In this document: one piece after another, positions 9,131-18,129 of the stretch
Layout: every line of letters begins with the position of its first letter
How positions within the stretch are numbered: position 1 is the stretch's first letter
Origin: Zoogloea ramigera
GTDB taxonomy: Bacteria; Pseudomonadota; Gammaproteobacteria; Burkholderiales; Rhodocyclaceae
DNA: 64,000 bases
Direction: 5' to 3'
Assembly: GCF_006539865.1 (NCBI RefSeq)
Contig: NZ_BJNV01000002.1
Span: 96,469-160,468 of the forward strand
Made by a program: the position numbers and the translations under genes
The notes under the pieces: generated by a model
The model's input: the letters and a program-made list of their open reading frames with translations, nothing else
Told to the model about the DNA's origin: nothing
Database searches by the model: none

Positions 9131-10251
9131 GCTTTTCCGGCCTGCGCGTCGCCCTCGTCGGGCCGCTTCCTCCGCCCGCCGGCGGCATGGCGAACCAGAC
9201 CCGGCAGCTGGCCGAGCTGCTGCGCCAGGAGGGTGCGAGCGTCGAGCTGGTGCAGGTGAATGCGCCCTATCGTCCGGCCTGGATCGGCCGGGTGCAGGGC
9301 CTGCGGGCCGTGGCGCGCCTGCTGCCCTACGGCTTCGGCCTGTGGAGCGCGGCGGGGCGGGCCGACATCGTGCACGTAATGGCCAACTCTGGCTGGTCGT
9401 GGCACCTCTTCGCGGCGCCGGCGGTCTGGATCGGCAGCCTGCGCCGGCGGCCGGTGGTTGTGAACTACCACGGGGGCGAGGCCGAGGCCTTCCTCAACCG
9501 GTCGGCGCCGCGGGTTCGCTCGACCCTGGCCCGGGCCTCCCAGCTGCTGTTTCCATCAGGTTTTTTGAAAGAGGTCTTCGGGCGTTTCGGAATCGAAGGC
9601 CGGATCGTCCCGAACGTGGTCGACCTGGCCCGCTTTGCCCCTGCCGAGAACCGGAAGCGGGGCGCCCATCTGGTGCTTGCCCGCAATCTCGAGCCCATCT
9701 ACGGGATCGATACCGCGCTGCGTGCCTTTGCCCTGGTCGCCGCGGTGCGCCCGGAGGCACGCCTCTCGGTGGCCGGCAGCGGGCCGCAGCTCGCCGAGCT
9801 CCAGGCCCTCGCCGACGCGCTGGGGGTGGCGGAGCGGGTCCGTTTCACGGGCCGTCTCGACCGCGACCAGATGGCCGCCCTCTACCGGGACGCCGACCTC
9901 ACGCTCAATCCGAGCCGGGTCGACAACATGCCGGTGTCGGTGCTCGAGGCCATGGCCTGCGGGGTGCCCGTCGTGACGACCGACGTGGGGGGAATCCCCT
10001 TCCTGGTCAGCCACGAACGCACCGCCTTGCTGGTGCCTGCCGATGCGCCCCAGGCGATGGCCGACGCTGCGCTGCGCGTGCTGGACGACGCGCCCCTCGC
10101 GGCGGTGCTGCGTCAGGCGGGGCTGGAAGAGGTGCGCCGCTACGCCTGGTCTGCCGTCAGGAACGAGCTGCTGGCGGCCTATGAGGATGCCCTGCGTGGG
10201 CACTTACCGTCCGGCGCCGCCCGGATCCAGGAATCGAACGATCATGTCTGA
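9127..10251 (+). CDS. Glycosyltransferase family 4 protein
   Basis: 374 residues. The N-terminus VALVGPLPPPAGGMANQT is a classic GT4 acceptor-domain start, and NPSRVDNMPVSVLEAMACG is the donor-site E-x7-E motif. The start is ATG 9127, overlapping the previous stop; the in-frame upstream codon at 9013 lies in the preceding gene and would add out-of-family sequence. The stop lies inside the start of the adenylate-forming enzyme gene (8-base overlap). It is one of eight glycosyltransferases in this block. Acceptor and donor are not predictable. Confidence 0.87.
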   Translation: MSFSGLRVALVGPLPPPAGGMANQTRQLAELLRQEGASVELVQVNAPYRPAWIGRVQGLRAVARLLPYGFGLWSAAGRADIVHVMANSGWSWHLFAAPAVWIGSLRRRPVVVNYHGGEAEAFLNRSAPRVRSTLARASQLLFPSGFLKEVFGRFGIEGRIVPNVVDLARFAPAENRKRGAHLVLARNLEPIYGIDTALRAFALVAAVRPEARLSVAGSGPQLAELQALADALGVAERVRFTGRLDRDQMAALYRDADLTLNPSRVDNMPVSVLEAMACGVPVVTTDVGGIPFLVSHERTALLVPADAPQAMADAALRVLDDAPLAAVLRQAGLEEVRRYAWSAVRNELLAAYEDALRGHLPSGAARIQESNDHV

Positions 10252-11596
10252 CATCTATACCCGCCTCGTGGCGAACGCGCTGTTCCCGCTCCAGGAACGC
10301 CTCAAGAAGCACGACACCGTGAAGGTGCGGCAGGCCATGGAAGAGTCCCAGTGGTGGCCGCAGCAGCGCATCCTCGAGCAGCAGGCGGCGCGCCTGCGTG
10401 ATTTCCTTGCCGACATCGGCAGCCACGTTCCCTTTTACCGCGACCTGTTCGCCCGGGAGGGCTTCGACCCGCAGAAGGTGACCGGGCCGGCCGACTTGCA
10501 GGCGCTGCCCTTCCTCACCAAGTCGGTGATCCGCGAGAACAAGGACACGCTGCGCGCCGACGACGCCCAGGGGCTGGCGCGCTTCAACACCGGCGGCTCC
10601 AGCGGCGAACCGTTGATCTTCTTCATCGGCACCGAGCGCGTGACCCATGACGTGGCCGCCAAGTGGCGCGCCACCCGCTGGTGGGACGTGGATATCGGCG
10701 ACCCGGAGATCGTCGTGTGGGGTTCGCCGATCGAGCTCGGCTCCCAGGACAAGGTCCGCCTGATCCGCGACCGGCTGATGCGCACCGAGCTGCTGCCGGC
10801 CTTTGAGATGTCCGACGCGAAGGTCGAGGGCTTCATCGCGCGCATCCGCGAGGTGCGCCCGCGCATGGTGTTCGGCTACCCCTCGGCGATCAGCCACATC
10901 GCGGGCTACGCCGAGAAAAAAGGCATCCGCCTCGACGACCTGGGCGTGAAGGTCGTCTTCGTGACCTCCGAGCGCCTCTACGACCACCAGCGCGAGATCA
11001 TCAGCCGGCTCTTCGCCTGCCCGGTGGCCAACGGCTACGGCGGGCGCGATGCGGGTTTCATCGCCCATGCCTGCCCGTCGGGCTCGATGCACATCACCGC
11101 CGAGGACATCATCGTCGAGATCATCGACGGGGAAGGGCGGGTCCAGCCGCCGGGGGTGTCGGGCGAGATCGTCGTGACCCACCTCGCCACGCGTGATTAC
11201 CCGTTCGTGCGTTATCGCACGGGCGATGTCGGTGTCCTGAGCGAAGATCGCTGCCCCTGCGGCCGCGGGCTGCCGATTCTCCGCGAGATCCAGGGTCGCA
11301 GCACCGATTTCGTCATCTCCGCAGATGGCACCGTGATGCATGGCCTTGCGCTGATTTATGTTCTTCGGGATATTCCGGGGGTGGCGTCCTTCAAGATCGT
11401 CCAGGAGACGACCGCCCTCACCACGGTGTTCGTGGTGCCGGGGCCGCTCTTCGAGGCCGGTGATGTCGGGCGCATCCAGGAGGGCCTCAAGCGCAGGCTG
11501 GGGGCGTCCGTGACGATCGACGTGAAGCTCGTCGACGTGGTGCCGGCCGAGGCGTCCGGCAAGTTCAGGTACGTGGTCAGTCGCGTCGCAGCCTGA
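10244..11596 (+). CDS. PaaK/CapK-like adenylate-forming enzyme
   Basis: 450 residues, AMP-binding superfamily related to phenylacetate-CoA ligase. The nucleotide-binding loop reads FNTGGSSGEPLIFF, with later motifs NGYGGRDAGF and YRTGDVG. Such proteins (CapK-like) recur in capsule and EPS loci, where the acyl substrate is unknown. It probably activates a carboxylic acid that ends up as a glycan substituent; this is inference. ATG 10244 gives an 8-base overlap with the upstream gene and starts MSDIYTRL. The earlier in-frame codon at 10043 would add 67 Arg-rich residues and is rejected. Confidence 0.85.
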   Translation: MSDIYTRLVANALFPLQERLKKHDTVKVRQAMEESQWWPQQRILEQQAARLRDFLADIGSHVPFYRDLFAREGFDPQKVTGPADLQALPFLTKSVIRENKDTLRADDAQGLARFNTGGSSGEPLIFFIGTERVTHDVAAKWRATRWWDVDIGDPEIVVWGSPIELGSQDKVRLIRDRLMRTELLPAFEMSDAKVEGFIARIREVRPRMVFGYPSAISHIAGYAEKKGIRLDDLGVKVVFVTSERLYDHQREIISRLFACPVANGYGGRDAGFIAHACPSGSMHITAEDIIVEIIDGEGRVQPPGVSGEIVVTHLATRDYPFVRYRTGDVGVLSEDRCPCGRGLPILREIQGRSTDFVISADGTVMHGLALIYVLRDIPGVASFKIVQETTALTTVFVVPGPLFEAGDVGRIQEGLKRRLGASVTIDVKLVDVVPAEASGKFRYVVSRVAA

Positions 11597-11647
11597 TTTT
11601 TGTGGCCCATTGGTTGGTGGACCTGATGAATGTATGGAGCGATGTGA

Positions 11648-12988
11648 GTGCGTGATCTACTGATAACGCTCATTTTTGTATACGGTGCGATCAGGGCCCT
11701 CAAGTATCCCTATATCGCAGCCTTGCTGTGGGCGTGGATCGGCCTGATGAACCCCCACCGGCTGGGCTGGGGTTTCGCCTACAGCCTGCCTTTCGCGATG
11801 ATCGCCGTGGCGCTGCTCGTCGTCGGCATGATGACGCATCCCAAGCAGGTGCGCTGGCCCTCGAGTGGGCCGGTGACGGTGCTGGCGCTGTTCGTCGTCT
11901 GGATGGGGCTCACCACGGTGGCGGCCATCCACTTCGACGAAAGCAGCGCGATCTACGTGAACGTTTCCAAGGTGTTGGGCGTGGCGCTCCTCATCGGCTG
12001 CGTGGTCCGGACCCGCGAAGAGATCCTCGGCTTCATCGTCGTCACCGCCTTGTCGGTGGCGTTCTTCGGCATCAAGGGGGGATTCTTCACCCTCGTCACC
12101 GGCGGTGCCTTTCGGGTGTGGGGCCCGCCGGGTAGCGCGATCGCCGACAATAACGAGCTGGCGGTCGCGCTGATCGTCTCGATCCCGTTGCTGTACTACC
12201 TGTACATGCGGGCGGAAGACCTCGTGAAACTGCCGACGCTCACCCGTCTGAGCCCGAAATGGATCAGGCGGGGCTTGCTGCTCAGCATCGGGCTGTGCGC
12301 CGTTTCAGTCCTCGGCAGCCATTCCCGTGGCGCGCTGCTGGCAATGTCGTCGATGGCCATCGTGCTGTGGTGGCGCAGCAAGTCGAAGCTCACGATCGGC
12401 ATCGTGCTGCTGATCCTGGCGCCGGCGCTGGTGATGTTCATGCCCGACGAGTGGGGCGAGCGGATGGGCACGATCAAGACCTATGAGTCCGACGCCTCGG
12501 CGATGGGGCGGATCAACGCCTGGACGATGGCGATCAACATCGCCAACAGCCGCATCCTGGGGGCGGGTTTCGCCACCGACAGCGCGCTCGTGTATCGGAT
12601 GTATGCACCCAACCCGAACGAGGTGCTGGTCGCACACAGTATTTACTTCCAGGTTCTGGGCCAGCATGGCTACATCGGGCTTGCCTTGTTCCTGACCTTC
12701 TGGATTCTGACCTATCGCACGGCCGGGCGCCTGATGAAGTTGGGGCGCGGGCACCCCGAGCTCGCCTGGGCCGCCGACCTGGGGTCGATGATGAAAGTCA
12801 GTCTGGTGGGGTTCGCGGTGGGCGGTGCCTTCCTCAACCTGGCTTTCTGGGACATGCCCTATTACCTCATGCTGATCGCGGTCGTGACTGAAAAATGGGT
12901 CAAGGCCACCCTGGGTGAGCAATCGGCCGCAGCTTCGGCAGAGGCCATGAGCCTGAAGGCTTCGGGCCGGCTGAAAGCCTCACCGTAA
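11648..12988 (+). CDS. O-glycosylation ligase / Wzy-like membrane protein, exosortase A-associated
   Basis: 446 residues with about ten hydrophobic segments, O-antigen ligase/polymerase (Wzy/WaaL) type. The N-terminus MRDLLITLIFVYGAIRAL fits the TIGR03097 'putative O-glycosylation ligase, exosortase A-associated' family. A hydrophilic periplasmic loop near residues 280-330 contains SDASAMGRINAW and AHSIYFQVLGQHGY, typical of the catalytic loop region. It is expected to polymerise or ligate glycan at the periplasmic face. GTG 11648 is preceded by GGAG at about 11635. A 51-base spacer separates it from the previous gene, the first real gap since the overlaps began. The stop shares one base with the xrtA start. 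Confidence 0.88.
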   Translation: MRDLLITLIFVYGAIRALKYPYIAALLWAWIGLMNPHRLGWGFAYSLPFAMIAVALLVVGMMTHPKQVRWPSSGPVTVLALFVVWMGLTTVAAIHFDESSAIYVNVSKVLGVALLIGCVVRTREEILGFIVVTALSVAFFGIKGGFFTLVTGGAFRVWGPPGSAIADNNELAVALIVSIPLLYYLYMRAEDLVKLPTLTRLSPKWIRRGLLLSIGLCAVSVLGSHSRGALLAMSSMAIVLWWRSKSKLTIGIVLLILAPALVMFMPDEWGERMGTIKTYESDASAMGRINAWTMAINIANSRILGAGFATDSALVYRMYAPNPNEVLVAHSIYFQVLGQHGYIGLALFLTFWILTYRTAGRLMKLGRGHPELAWAADLGSMMKVSLVGFAVGGAFLNLAFWDMPYYLMLIAVVTEKWVKATLGEQSAAASAEAMSLKASGRLKASP

Positions 12989-14574
12989 TGGAAACGGAAC
13001 TGATGACATCTCTGGATCGCCAATCGAAATCTGTGATGCCCGGCATGGAAGATCATGCGGCAGGGGGCCGCCGTGGAGTGAGCCGAGGGCTCGCCTGGGG
13101 CCTGATCCTCGTGGTGTGGACCCTGCTCCTGCTGGTCTTCCGCCCTTACGTCGAGATGGTCCTGGTGGCCTGGGAGACCCTGCCGAGCCACGCCCACGGT
13201 TACATCGTGCTGGCGGTCGTCGCCTACCTCTTCTGGACCAAGTGGCCGCATCTTGCGGCGATCGCCTACCGGCCGTCCGCCAGGGGCTTTGCCGCGCTCG
13301 TGCTGGGCTCGCTGGTGGCGATGGTCGGTGAGCTGACCTCCGTTGCGGCGGTGGTGCAGTTTTCCGTGGTCTTCCTGATCTTCTGCACGGTCTGGGCGGT
13401 TGGTGGCGACAGGGCGGCCCGGGTTTCGGCAGGCCCCATCAGCTTCCTGGTGTTTGCGGTGCCGTTCGGGCAGGAGGCGCTGCCGGTCCTGATGAACTGG
13501 ACGGCCGATGCCACGGTGGTCGCCTTGCGCCACTCGGGGGTGCCGGTATTCCAGGAGGGGCGAAACTTCGTGATCCCGAGCGGGCGCTGGTCGGTGGTCG
13601 AGGCCTGTGGCGGCATCCGTTATCTTCTCAGCTCGATCTTCATTGGTGCAGTGTTCGCTTACCTCACCTTCACGCAGACCCACAAGCGGGTGCTGTTCAT
13701 GGTCTGGTCGGTGGTCATGCCACTGCTGGCCAACTGGCTGCGCGCCTACGTGATCGTGATGGTGGCTCACCACTCCAACAACGAGTGGGGCATGGGTGTC
13801 AGCCACCTGGCCCTTGGCTGGATCATCTTCGGGATCGCGGTCTTCGTCGGCTTCGCGGTAGGTGCCCGCTGGCGTGATCCCCAGCCGGAGGTGCCCCGCG
13901 GTGGCCCGGCGATGGCGGGGAGTTCGCTCGCCGTGATGCTTGCGGCGAGTGTGCTCGCGGCTGCGATTCCACCGGGCATCGCGCGTTCGGCAGAGGCCCT
14001 CACGGCCAGGACGAGCAGTACCGAGACGCCCCAGCTGCGTTTCGACTCCCTCTCCGATCTGGAGCGGGACAGCTCGGACGCCGACGGCATTCGCCCCAGC
14101 TTCCCCGGCGCGCGGGCCGTCCATCAGGCGCGTTACAAGACCCGTGACGGCGAGACGGTAGATGTCTTCATCGCCTACTTCCGCCAGCAGGAGCAGGGCG
14201 CCGAGCTGATCAACGTGAGCAACATGGTGGAGCCCAGCCACGACTGGAGCTGGTCCACCTCCAGCACGGTCCGGCGCGACAGCGCCACCGTGCCGCAGGT
14301 GCGCCTCGAGGGCTATGTCAAGGGCGGGCGCCACGCGGCTGTTTATCAGGTCTACTGGGTCAATGGCACCACGACACCCAGCGATGCGGTCGCCAAGCTG
14401 AACGAGGCGCTGTCTCGCCTGCGGGGTCGTGGTGACGATTCGGCCGCGATCATCCTGACCATGTACAGCCAGGACAATCTCGAGGCGGCGCGTCTGAAGA
14501 CTGAAGCCTTCGCCGCCGAACGCCTTGACGGCGTGCTGGCGGATCTCCAGCGCACGGCGGAGGGCGGCAAGTGA
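12988..14574 (+). CDS. xrtA: Exosortase A with C-terminal EpsI domain
   Basis: 528 residues. The N-terminal 290 residues have eight or so hydrophobic segments and the exosortase active-site triad: Cys207 in VVEACGGIRYLL, Arg252 in ANWLRAYVIV and His273 in GVSHLALGWIIFG. Exosortases are transpeptidase-like integral membrane enzymes that recognise and cleave PEP-CTERM sorting signals. The soluble C-terminal part (about 300-528) is an EpsI/DUF3485 domain, often fused in XrtA proteins and required for EPS. The residue before His273 is Ser, and Ala-Leu replaces the Ile-Tyr I recall in the usual DHLIYGW motif. The start shares one base with the upstream stop; the next gene's GTG overlaps the stop. 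Confidence 0.93.
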   Translation: METELMTSLDRQSKSVMPGMEDHAAGGRRGVSRGLAWGLILVVWTLLLLVFRPYVEMVLVAWETLPSHAHGYIVLAVVAYLFWTKWPHLAAIAYRPSARGFAALVLGSLVAMVGELTSVAAVVQFSVVFLIFCTVWAVGGDRAARVSAGPISFLVFAVPFGQEALPVLMNWTADATVVALRHSGVPVFQEGRNFVIPSGRWSVVEACGGIRYLLSSIFIGAVFAYLTFTQTHKRVLFMVWSVVMPLLANWLRAYVIVMVAHHSNNEWGMGVSHLALGWIIFGIAVFVGFAVGARWRDPQPEVPRGGPAMAGSSLAVMLAASVLAAAIPPGIARSAEALTARTSSTETPQLRFDSLSDLERDSSDADGIRPSFPGARAVHQARYKTRDGETVDVFIAYFRQQEQGAELINVSNMVEPSHDWSWSTSSTVRRDSATVPQVRLEGYVKGGRHAAVYQVYWVNGTTTPSDAVAKLNEALSRLRGRGDDSAAIILTMYSQDNLEAARLKTEAFAAERLDGVLADLQRTAEGGK

Positions 14575-15839
14575 GCGCAGCCACGACCACCGATACCGCG
14601 GGTGACAAGGGATGCCTGATGGTGGCGAGCATCTTCACCCCCATCCAGGGCGGTTCCGCCACCGTTTACGCCAACCTCTGCCGCTTCGCGCCGCCCGGCA
14701 AGATGGTCGCGCTGGCGACCCGGCGCCACTACCAGGACGGCATTGAGATCCCCGGCTGGAAGGAGCACGACGCGCGCTGCGGCTTTCCGATCCACCGGCT
14801 TGACCTGCTGCGCCCCGAGATGGCGCCGCCGCCGGCGAACAAGCTGGTCTCGGCCTGGCGCTACCTGACGATCGATATTCCGCTCCGCCTGAAGATCGTC
14901 GCCACGGTACGTCGGCTCATCCGCGAGCACGGGATCGGCGTGATCTGCATCGGCGAGCTGGTCTCGACCGCCTGGCTGGGTGAGTTCTGCCGGCGCTTCT
15001 TCGGCGTGCGGATGGTGCTCTACGTGCACGGTGAAGAGATCACCCAGCGCCTGGGCGCAGGCTCCTTCGGGCGCCGCCGCGGCGAGCACCTGCGGGGAGC
15101 CGACGCCGTGGTCGCGGTCAGCCGCTTCACCCGGCAGGCGCTCATCGAGCAGATGGGGGTGCGTCCCGAGCGGATCTGCCTCATCGAGAACGGCGTCGAT
15201 ACCTGGCGCTTCTCGCCGGGCCCCGACGACGGGGCGCTGCGGGCGCGTCTGCGCCTGGTCGGCAAGCGGCTGGTGGTCGCCGTCGGCCGGCTGGTGCCCC
15301 GCAAGGGCTTCGACAAAACCATCGCCGGCTGGGCGCAGGTGCATCAAGCCCACCCCGACGCGCACCTGCTGATCATCGGTGACGGTCCGCAGCGGGCGGA
15401 GTTGCAGGCGATGGCAGATGCCTCGCCCGCCGCCGCTTCGATCACCCTCGCGGGGGCGCTCGACGATGCCGAGCTCCTCGCGGCCTACCGCAGCGCCAGC
15501 CTGTTCGTGATGCCCAACCGGACCATGCCCGATGGGGATACCGAAGGTTTCGGGCTGGTCTTCCTCGAAGCCAACGCCTGCGGTCGGGCGGTCATCGGTG
15601 GGCGGGCAGGCGGCGCCGTCGAGGCGGTGCGTGATGGTGAGAGCGGCCTGCTGGTGAATGGCGAAAACGTTGCAGAGATCGCCGAGGCGATCAAGCGCGT
15701 GCTCGGCGACGATGCCTTGCGCGGCCGGCTCGAAGCCGGCGCCCTCCGGCACGCCCAGGCCAACAGCTGGGAAAACCGGGTCCGGTTGTTCCAGGACCTT
15801 TGCCGGAAGTTGCAGCAAACGGGAGAAAAAAATGTCTGA
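14571..15839 (+). CDS. Glycosyltransferase family 4 protein
   Basis: 422 residues. The N-terminal domain has VASIFTPIQGGSATVYANL, a GT4 acceptor-domain start. Later motifs are LIENGVDTWRF, VVAVGRLVPRKGFDK and GDTEGFGLVFLEANACGR, the donor-site E-x7-E segment. GTG 14571 overlaps the xrtA stop (GTGA). The stop lies 8 bases inside the following gene. It lies downstream of xrtA in the same transcription unit and probably contributes another sugar to the same glycan. Confidence 0.87.
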   Translation: MSAATTTDTAGDKGCLMVASIFTPIQGGSATVYANLCRFAPPGKMVALATRRHYQDGIEIPGWKEHDARCGFPIHRLDLLRPEMAPPPANKLVSAWRYLTIDIPLRLKIVATVRRLIREHGIGVICIGELVSTAWLGEFCRRFFGVRMVLYVHGEEITQRLGAGSFGRRRGEHLRGADAVVAVSRFTRQALIEQMGVRPERICLIENGVDTWRFSPGPDDGALRARLRLVGKRLVVAVGRLVPRKGFDKTIAGWAQVHQAHPDAHLLIIGDGPQRAELQAMADASPAAASITLAGALDDAELLAAYRSASLFVMPNRTMPDGDTEGFGLVFLEANACGRAVIGGRAGGAVEAVRDGESGLLVNGENVAEIAEAIKRVLGDDALRGRLEAGALRHAQANSWENRVRLFQDLCRKLQQTGEKNV

Positions 15840-17247
15840 ACCGCGCACCCTGCTGGTGATCGCGGGCGAGTTTCCGCCGCTCAAGACGATTGGGCGCATC
15901 CGCACCGTAAAGTTTGTCGATCAGCTCCGCCAGCATGGCTGGCGCTCGATCGTCATTACCCTCAAGCCCTCCGGCACCGAGCCCAACTACGATCCGTCCC
16001 TGATGGCCGAGATCGTCGACGGCGTCGAAGTCGTCCGGGTGCCCATCCGCAACCGCGAGGACGAGATCGCCAACGCGGTCAAGCGCCTGCTCGGGCGCAA
16101 GCCGGCAGCGCCGTCAGTCAGCGCTGCCACCGCGTCCGGCGCTGCGGTGGCGGTGGCGGCTCCGGTGGCCACGGCGCCCTCCGGCGGGCTCATGGACCAC
16201 GCCCACGCGATGACGCGCTGGGTGCTGCGCAGCTTCGTGGATGTGCCCGACGACTTCCGTCTGTGGGCCGACGAAGCCCTCAAGGTGGCCCGCAAGCTGT
16301 GCGCCGAGCGGCGCATCGACGCGGTCTACACGACCCTCCCGCCCTTCTCGAGCATGTTCGTCGGCCACGCGCTGCGCCGCGAGACCGGCCTGCCGTGGAT
16401 CGCCGACTACCGCGACCTGTGGTATGGCGATGTGCTGCGCGAGTGGGTGCCCGAGTGGCGCAAGAAGATCGAGCTGCGCATGGAGCGCCGCCTGCTGCGG
16501 GAGGCCGACGTGATCGTCACCGTCTCCGAGCCCAAGACCGCCTACATGCAGCGCCTGCACCCCCAGCTCAAGGCCCGCTGGGAGACCCTCACCAACGGCT
16601 ACGACACCGAACTCTACGGTGAGCGCCAGCGCACCCGCCCGTTCACCGGCGAGACCGTCGAGTTCGTGTACACCGGCCGGCTCTTCAAGAACCGCCGTGG
16701 CTACGCCTTTGCCGAGGCCCTCGGGCGCATCCACCGCAGTGACCCGGCGCTGGCCGCCCGGGCGCGGGTGCGCATCTTCGGTGGTGTCGAGCCGGCGATC
16801 CGCAAGCGTTACGACCAGATCATCGCCGAGTACGGCATCGCCCACCTCTACGATTTCGCCGGTGAGGTGTCCTACGCCGAAGCGATGGACGCCCAGGTCA
16901 ATTGCGACTACCTGCTGCTCATCGTCGACACCGGCGAGACCTCCGACGGCGTGATCCCCGGCAAGCTCTTCGAATATGTCTCGGTGCGGCGCCCGATCTT
17001 CGCCCTGTGCGACCCGGGTGCCACCCAGCAGATCATCGAGCGGGCGCGCCTCGGCCGCGCGGTGCCGGCCGAATCGGCCGAGGCCTGCGAGGCGATGCTC
17101 CGCGAGTGGCTGGTCAGGCCGGTGCCCGAGAAGGTCGATTCCGACGACGCCTACCTCGCCCAGTTCGACCGCAAGGCGATCACCGCGCGGCTCGCCAAGC
17201 TGCTCGATGAGGTCGTCGGCGGCCGTAACGGAGCGCCCGTGCGATGA
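15832..17247 (+). CDS. Glycosyltransferase (GT4-like)
   Basis: 471 residues. The N-terminus LLVIAGEFPPLKTIGRIR plus a C-terminal Rossmann half (VEFVYTGRLFKNRRGYAFAE; DGVIPGKLFEYVSVRRP) identify a GT-B glycosyltransferase of the kind found in capsule and EPS loci. An Ala/Val-rich insert at about 90-115 looks like a flexible linker. The ATG at 15832 follows an A-rich tract after GGGAG (15821-15824), a plausible ribosome-binding site, and overlaps the preceding stop by 8 bases. The in-frame codon at 15658 lies deep in the previous gene and is rejected. Confidence 0.82.
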   Translation: MSEPRTLLVIAGEFPPLKTIGRIRTVKFVDQLRQHGWRSIVITLKPSGTEPNYDPSLMAEIVDGVEVVRVPIRNREDEIANAVKRLLGRKPAAPSVSAATASGAAVAVAAPVATAPSGGLMDHAHAMTRWVLRSFVDVPDDFRLWADEALKVARKLCAERRIDAVYTTLPPFSSMFVGHALRRETGLPWIADYRDLWYGDVLREWVPEWRKKIELRMERRLLREADVIVTVSEPKTAYMQRLHPQLKARWETLTNGYDTELYGERQRTRPFTGETVEFVYTGRLFKNRRGYAFAEALGRIHRSDPALAARARVRIFGGVEPAIRKRYDQIIAEYGIAHLYDFAGEVSYAEAMDAQVNCDYLLLIVDTGETSDGVIPGKLFEYVSVRRPIFALCDPGATQQIIERARLGRAVPAESAEACEAMLREWLVRPVPEKVDSDDAYLAQFDRKAITARLAKLLDEVVGGRNGAPVR

Positions 17248-18092
17248 AACTCTCGACCCTCAAGGACTGGGCCAAGGCCCAGGCGGCGCGCACCATCTGG
17301 GCCTACGGGCCCGACGAGCTGGTCACCCGCCTGCGCAAGATCGGCGTCACACCCGGCTCGACGCTGATGTTTCATTCGTCCTGGCGGCCGCATAACGGTT
17401 TTCAGGGCAAGCCCGCCGATGTGGTGCGCGCCCTCAAGGCCGCGGTGGGGGAGGGTGGCCTGCTGGTGATGCCCTCCATGCCTTATCACAACATGAGTTC
17501 GGCCCAGTGGCTCGCCAAGGGCAAGCCGATGAACGTGCTGCGCAGCCCGTCGATGATGGGACTGGTGTCCGAGGTCTTCCGGCGCAGCGAGGGCGTCCAG
17601 CGCAGCCTCAGCCTCAGCCACCCCCTGCTGGCCTGGGGGCGTGATGCGGCGGCCTTCGTCGAGGGCCACGAGCGCGCGGAGCGCTCCTTCGGTGATGCCT
17701 CGCCGTTTGCCCGCCTGCTGGCCCGGGACGCGCTGATCCTCGGCTTCGATGCGCCGTTCGCCACCTTCACCTACACCCATTTCGTCGAGGATCAGCTGGC
17801 GGACACCTTGCCCTTCCCCCTCTACGAGCCGCAGCCGGTGGCTGGTGTGGTGATCGATCGCAACGGGCAGCCCTTAGACTGCGCCGTCCGCGTGCTGGCC
17901 GCCGAGGCCAACCGCCTGCGCCGTGAGGCCCGGCTCGTCGAGCACCTGGAGAAGCGCGGCGTGCTGCACGCCGAGCGCATCGGCCGTACCGTCCTCACCT
18001 GGATCCGCGCAGCCGACCACAGCAGCGAGTCGGCCCGCTTCGTGGCCAGCGGCAAGCATTTCTTCGACACCCCGCAGGCAGCCGTCGCCTGA
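17244..18092 (+). CDS. AAC(3)-fold N-acetyltransferase, probably glycan-modifying
   Basis: 282 residues of the Antibiotic_NAT (PF02522) family. Motifs are HSS at 44-46, SLSHP at 123-127, FGDASPF at 149-155 and the THFVE segment near 178-182. Family members acetylate amino groups with acetyl-CoA. In a polysaccharide locus, between a glycosyltransferase (4-base overlap) and a carbohydrate-active candidate, an amino sugar is a more likely substrate than an aminoglycoside drug. That is inference. Length is close to the usual 260-290 residues. Confidence 0.85.
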   Translation: MKLSTLKDWAKAQAARTIWAYGPDELVTRLRKIGVTPGSTLMFHSSWRPHNGFQGKPADVVRALKAAVGEGGLLVMPSMPYHNMSSAQWLAKGKPMNVLRSPSMMGLVSEVFRRSEGVQRSLSLSHPLLAWGRDAAAFVEGHERAERSFGDASPFARLLARDALILGFDAPFATFTYTHFVEDQLADTLPFPLYEPQPVAGVVIDRNGQPLDCAVRVLAAEANRLRREARLVEHLEKRGVLHAERIGRTVLTWIRAADHSSESARFVASGKHFFDTPQAAVA

Positions 18093-18129
18093 AGATCAAG
18101 AACACCCTGAATCAATCCTGGAAATCATC

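Noticed and set aside
17244..18092. Aminoglycoside resistance gene
   Set aside because: The family is right but the gene sits within an EPS operon with overlaps, so a sugar substrate is more likely.
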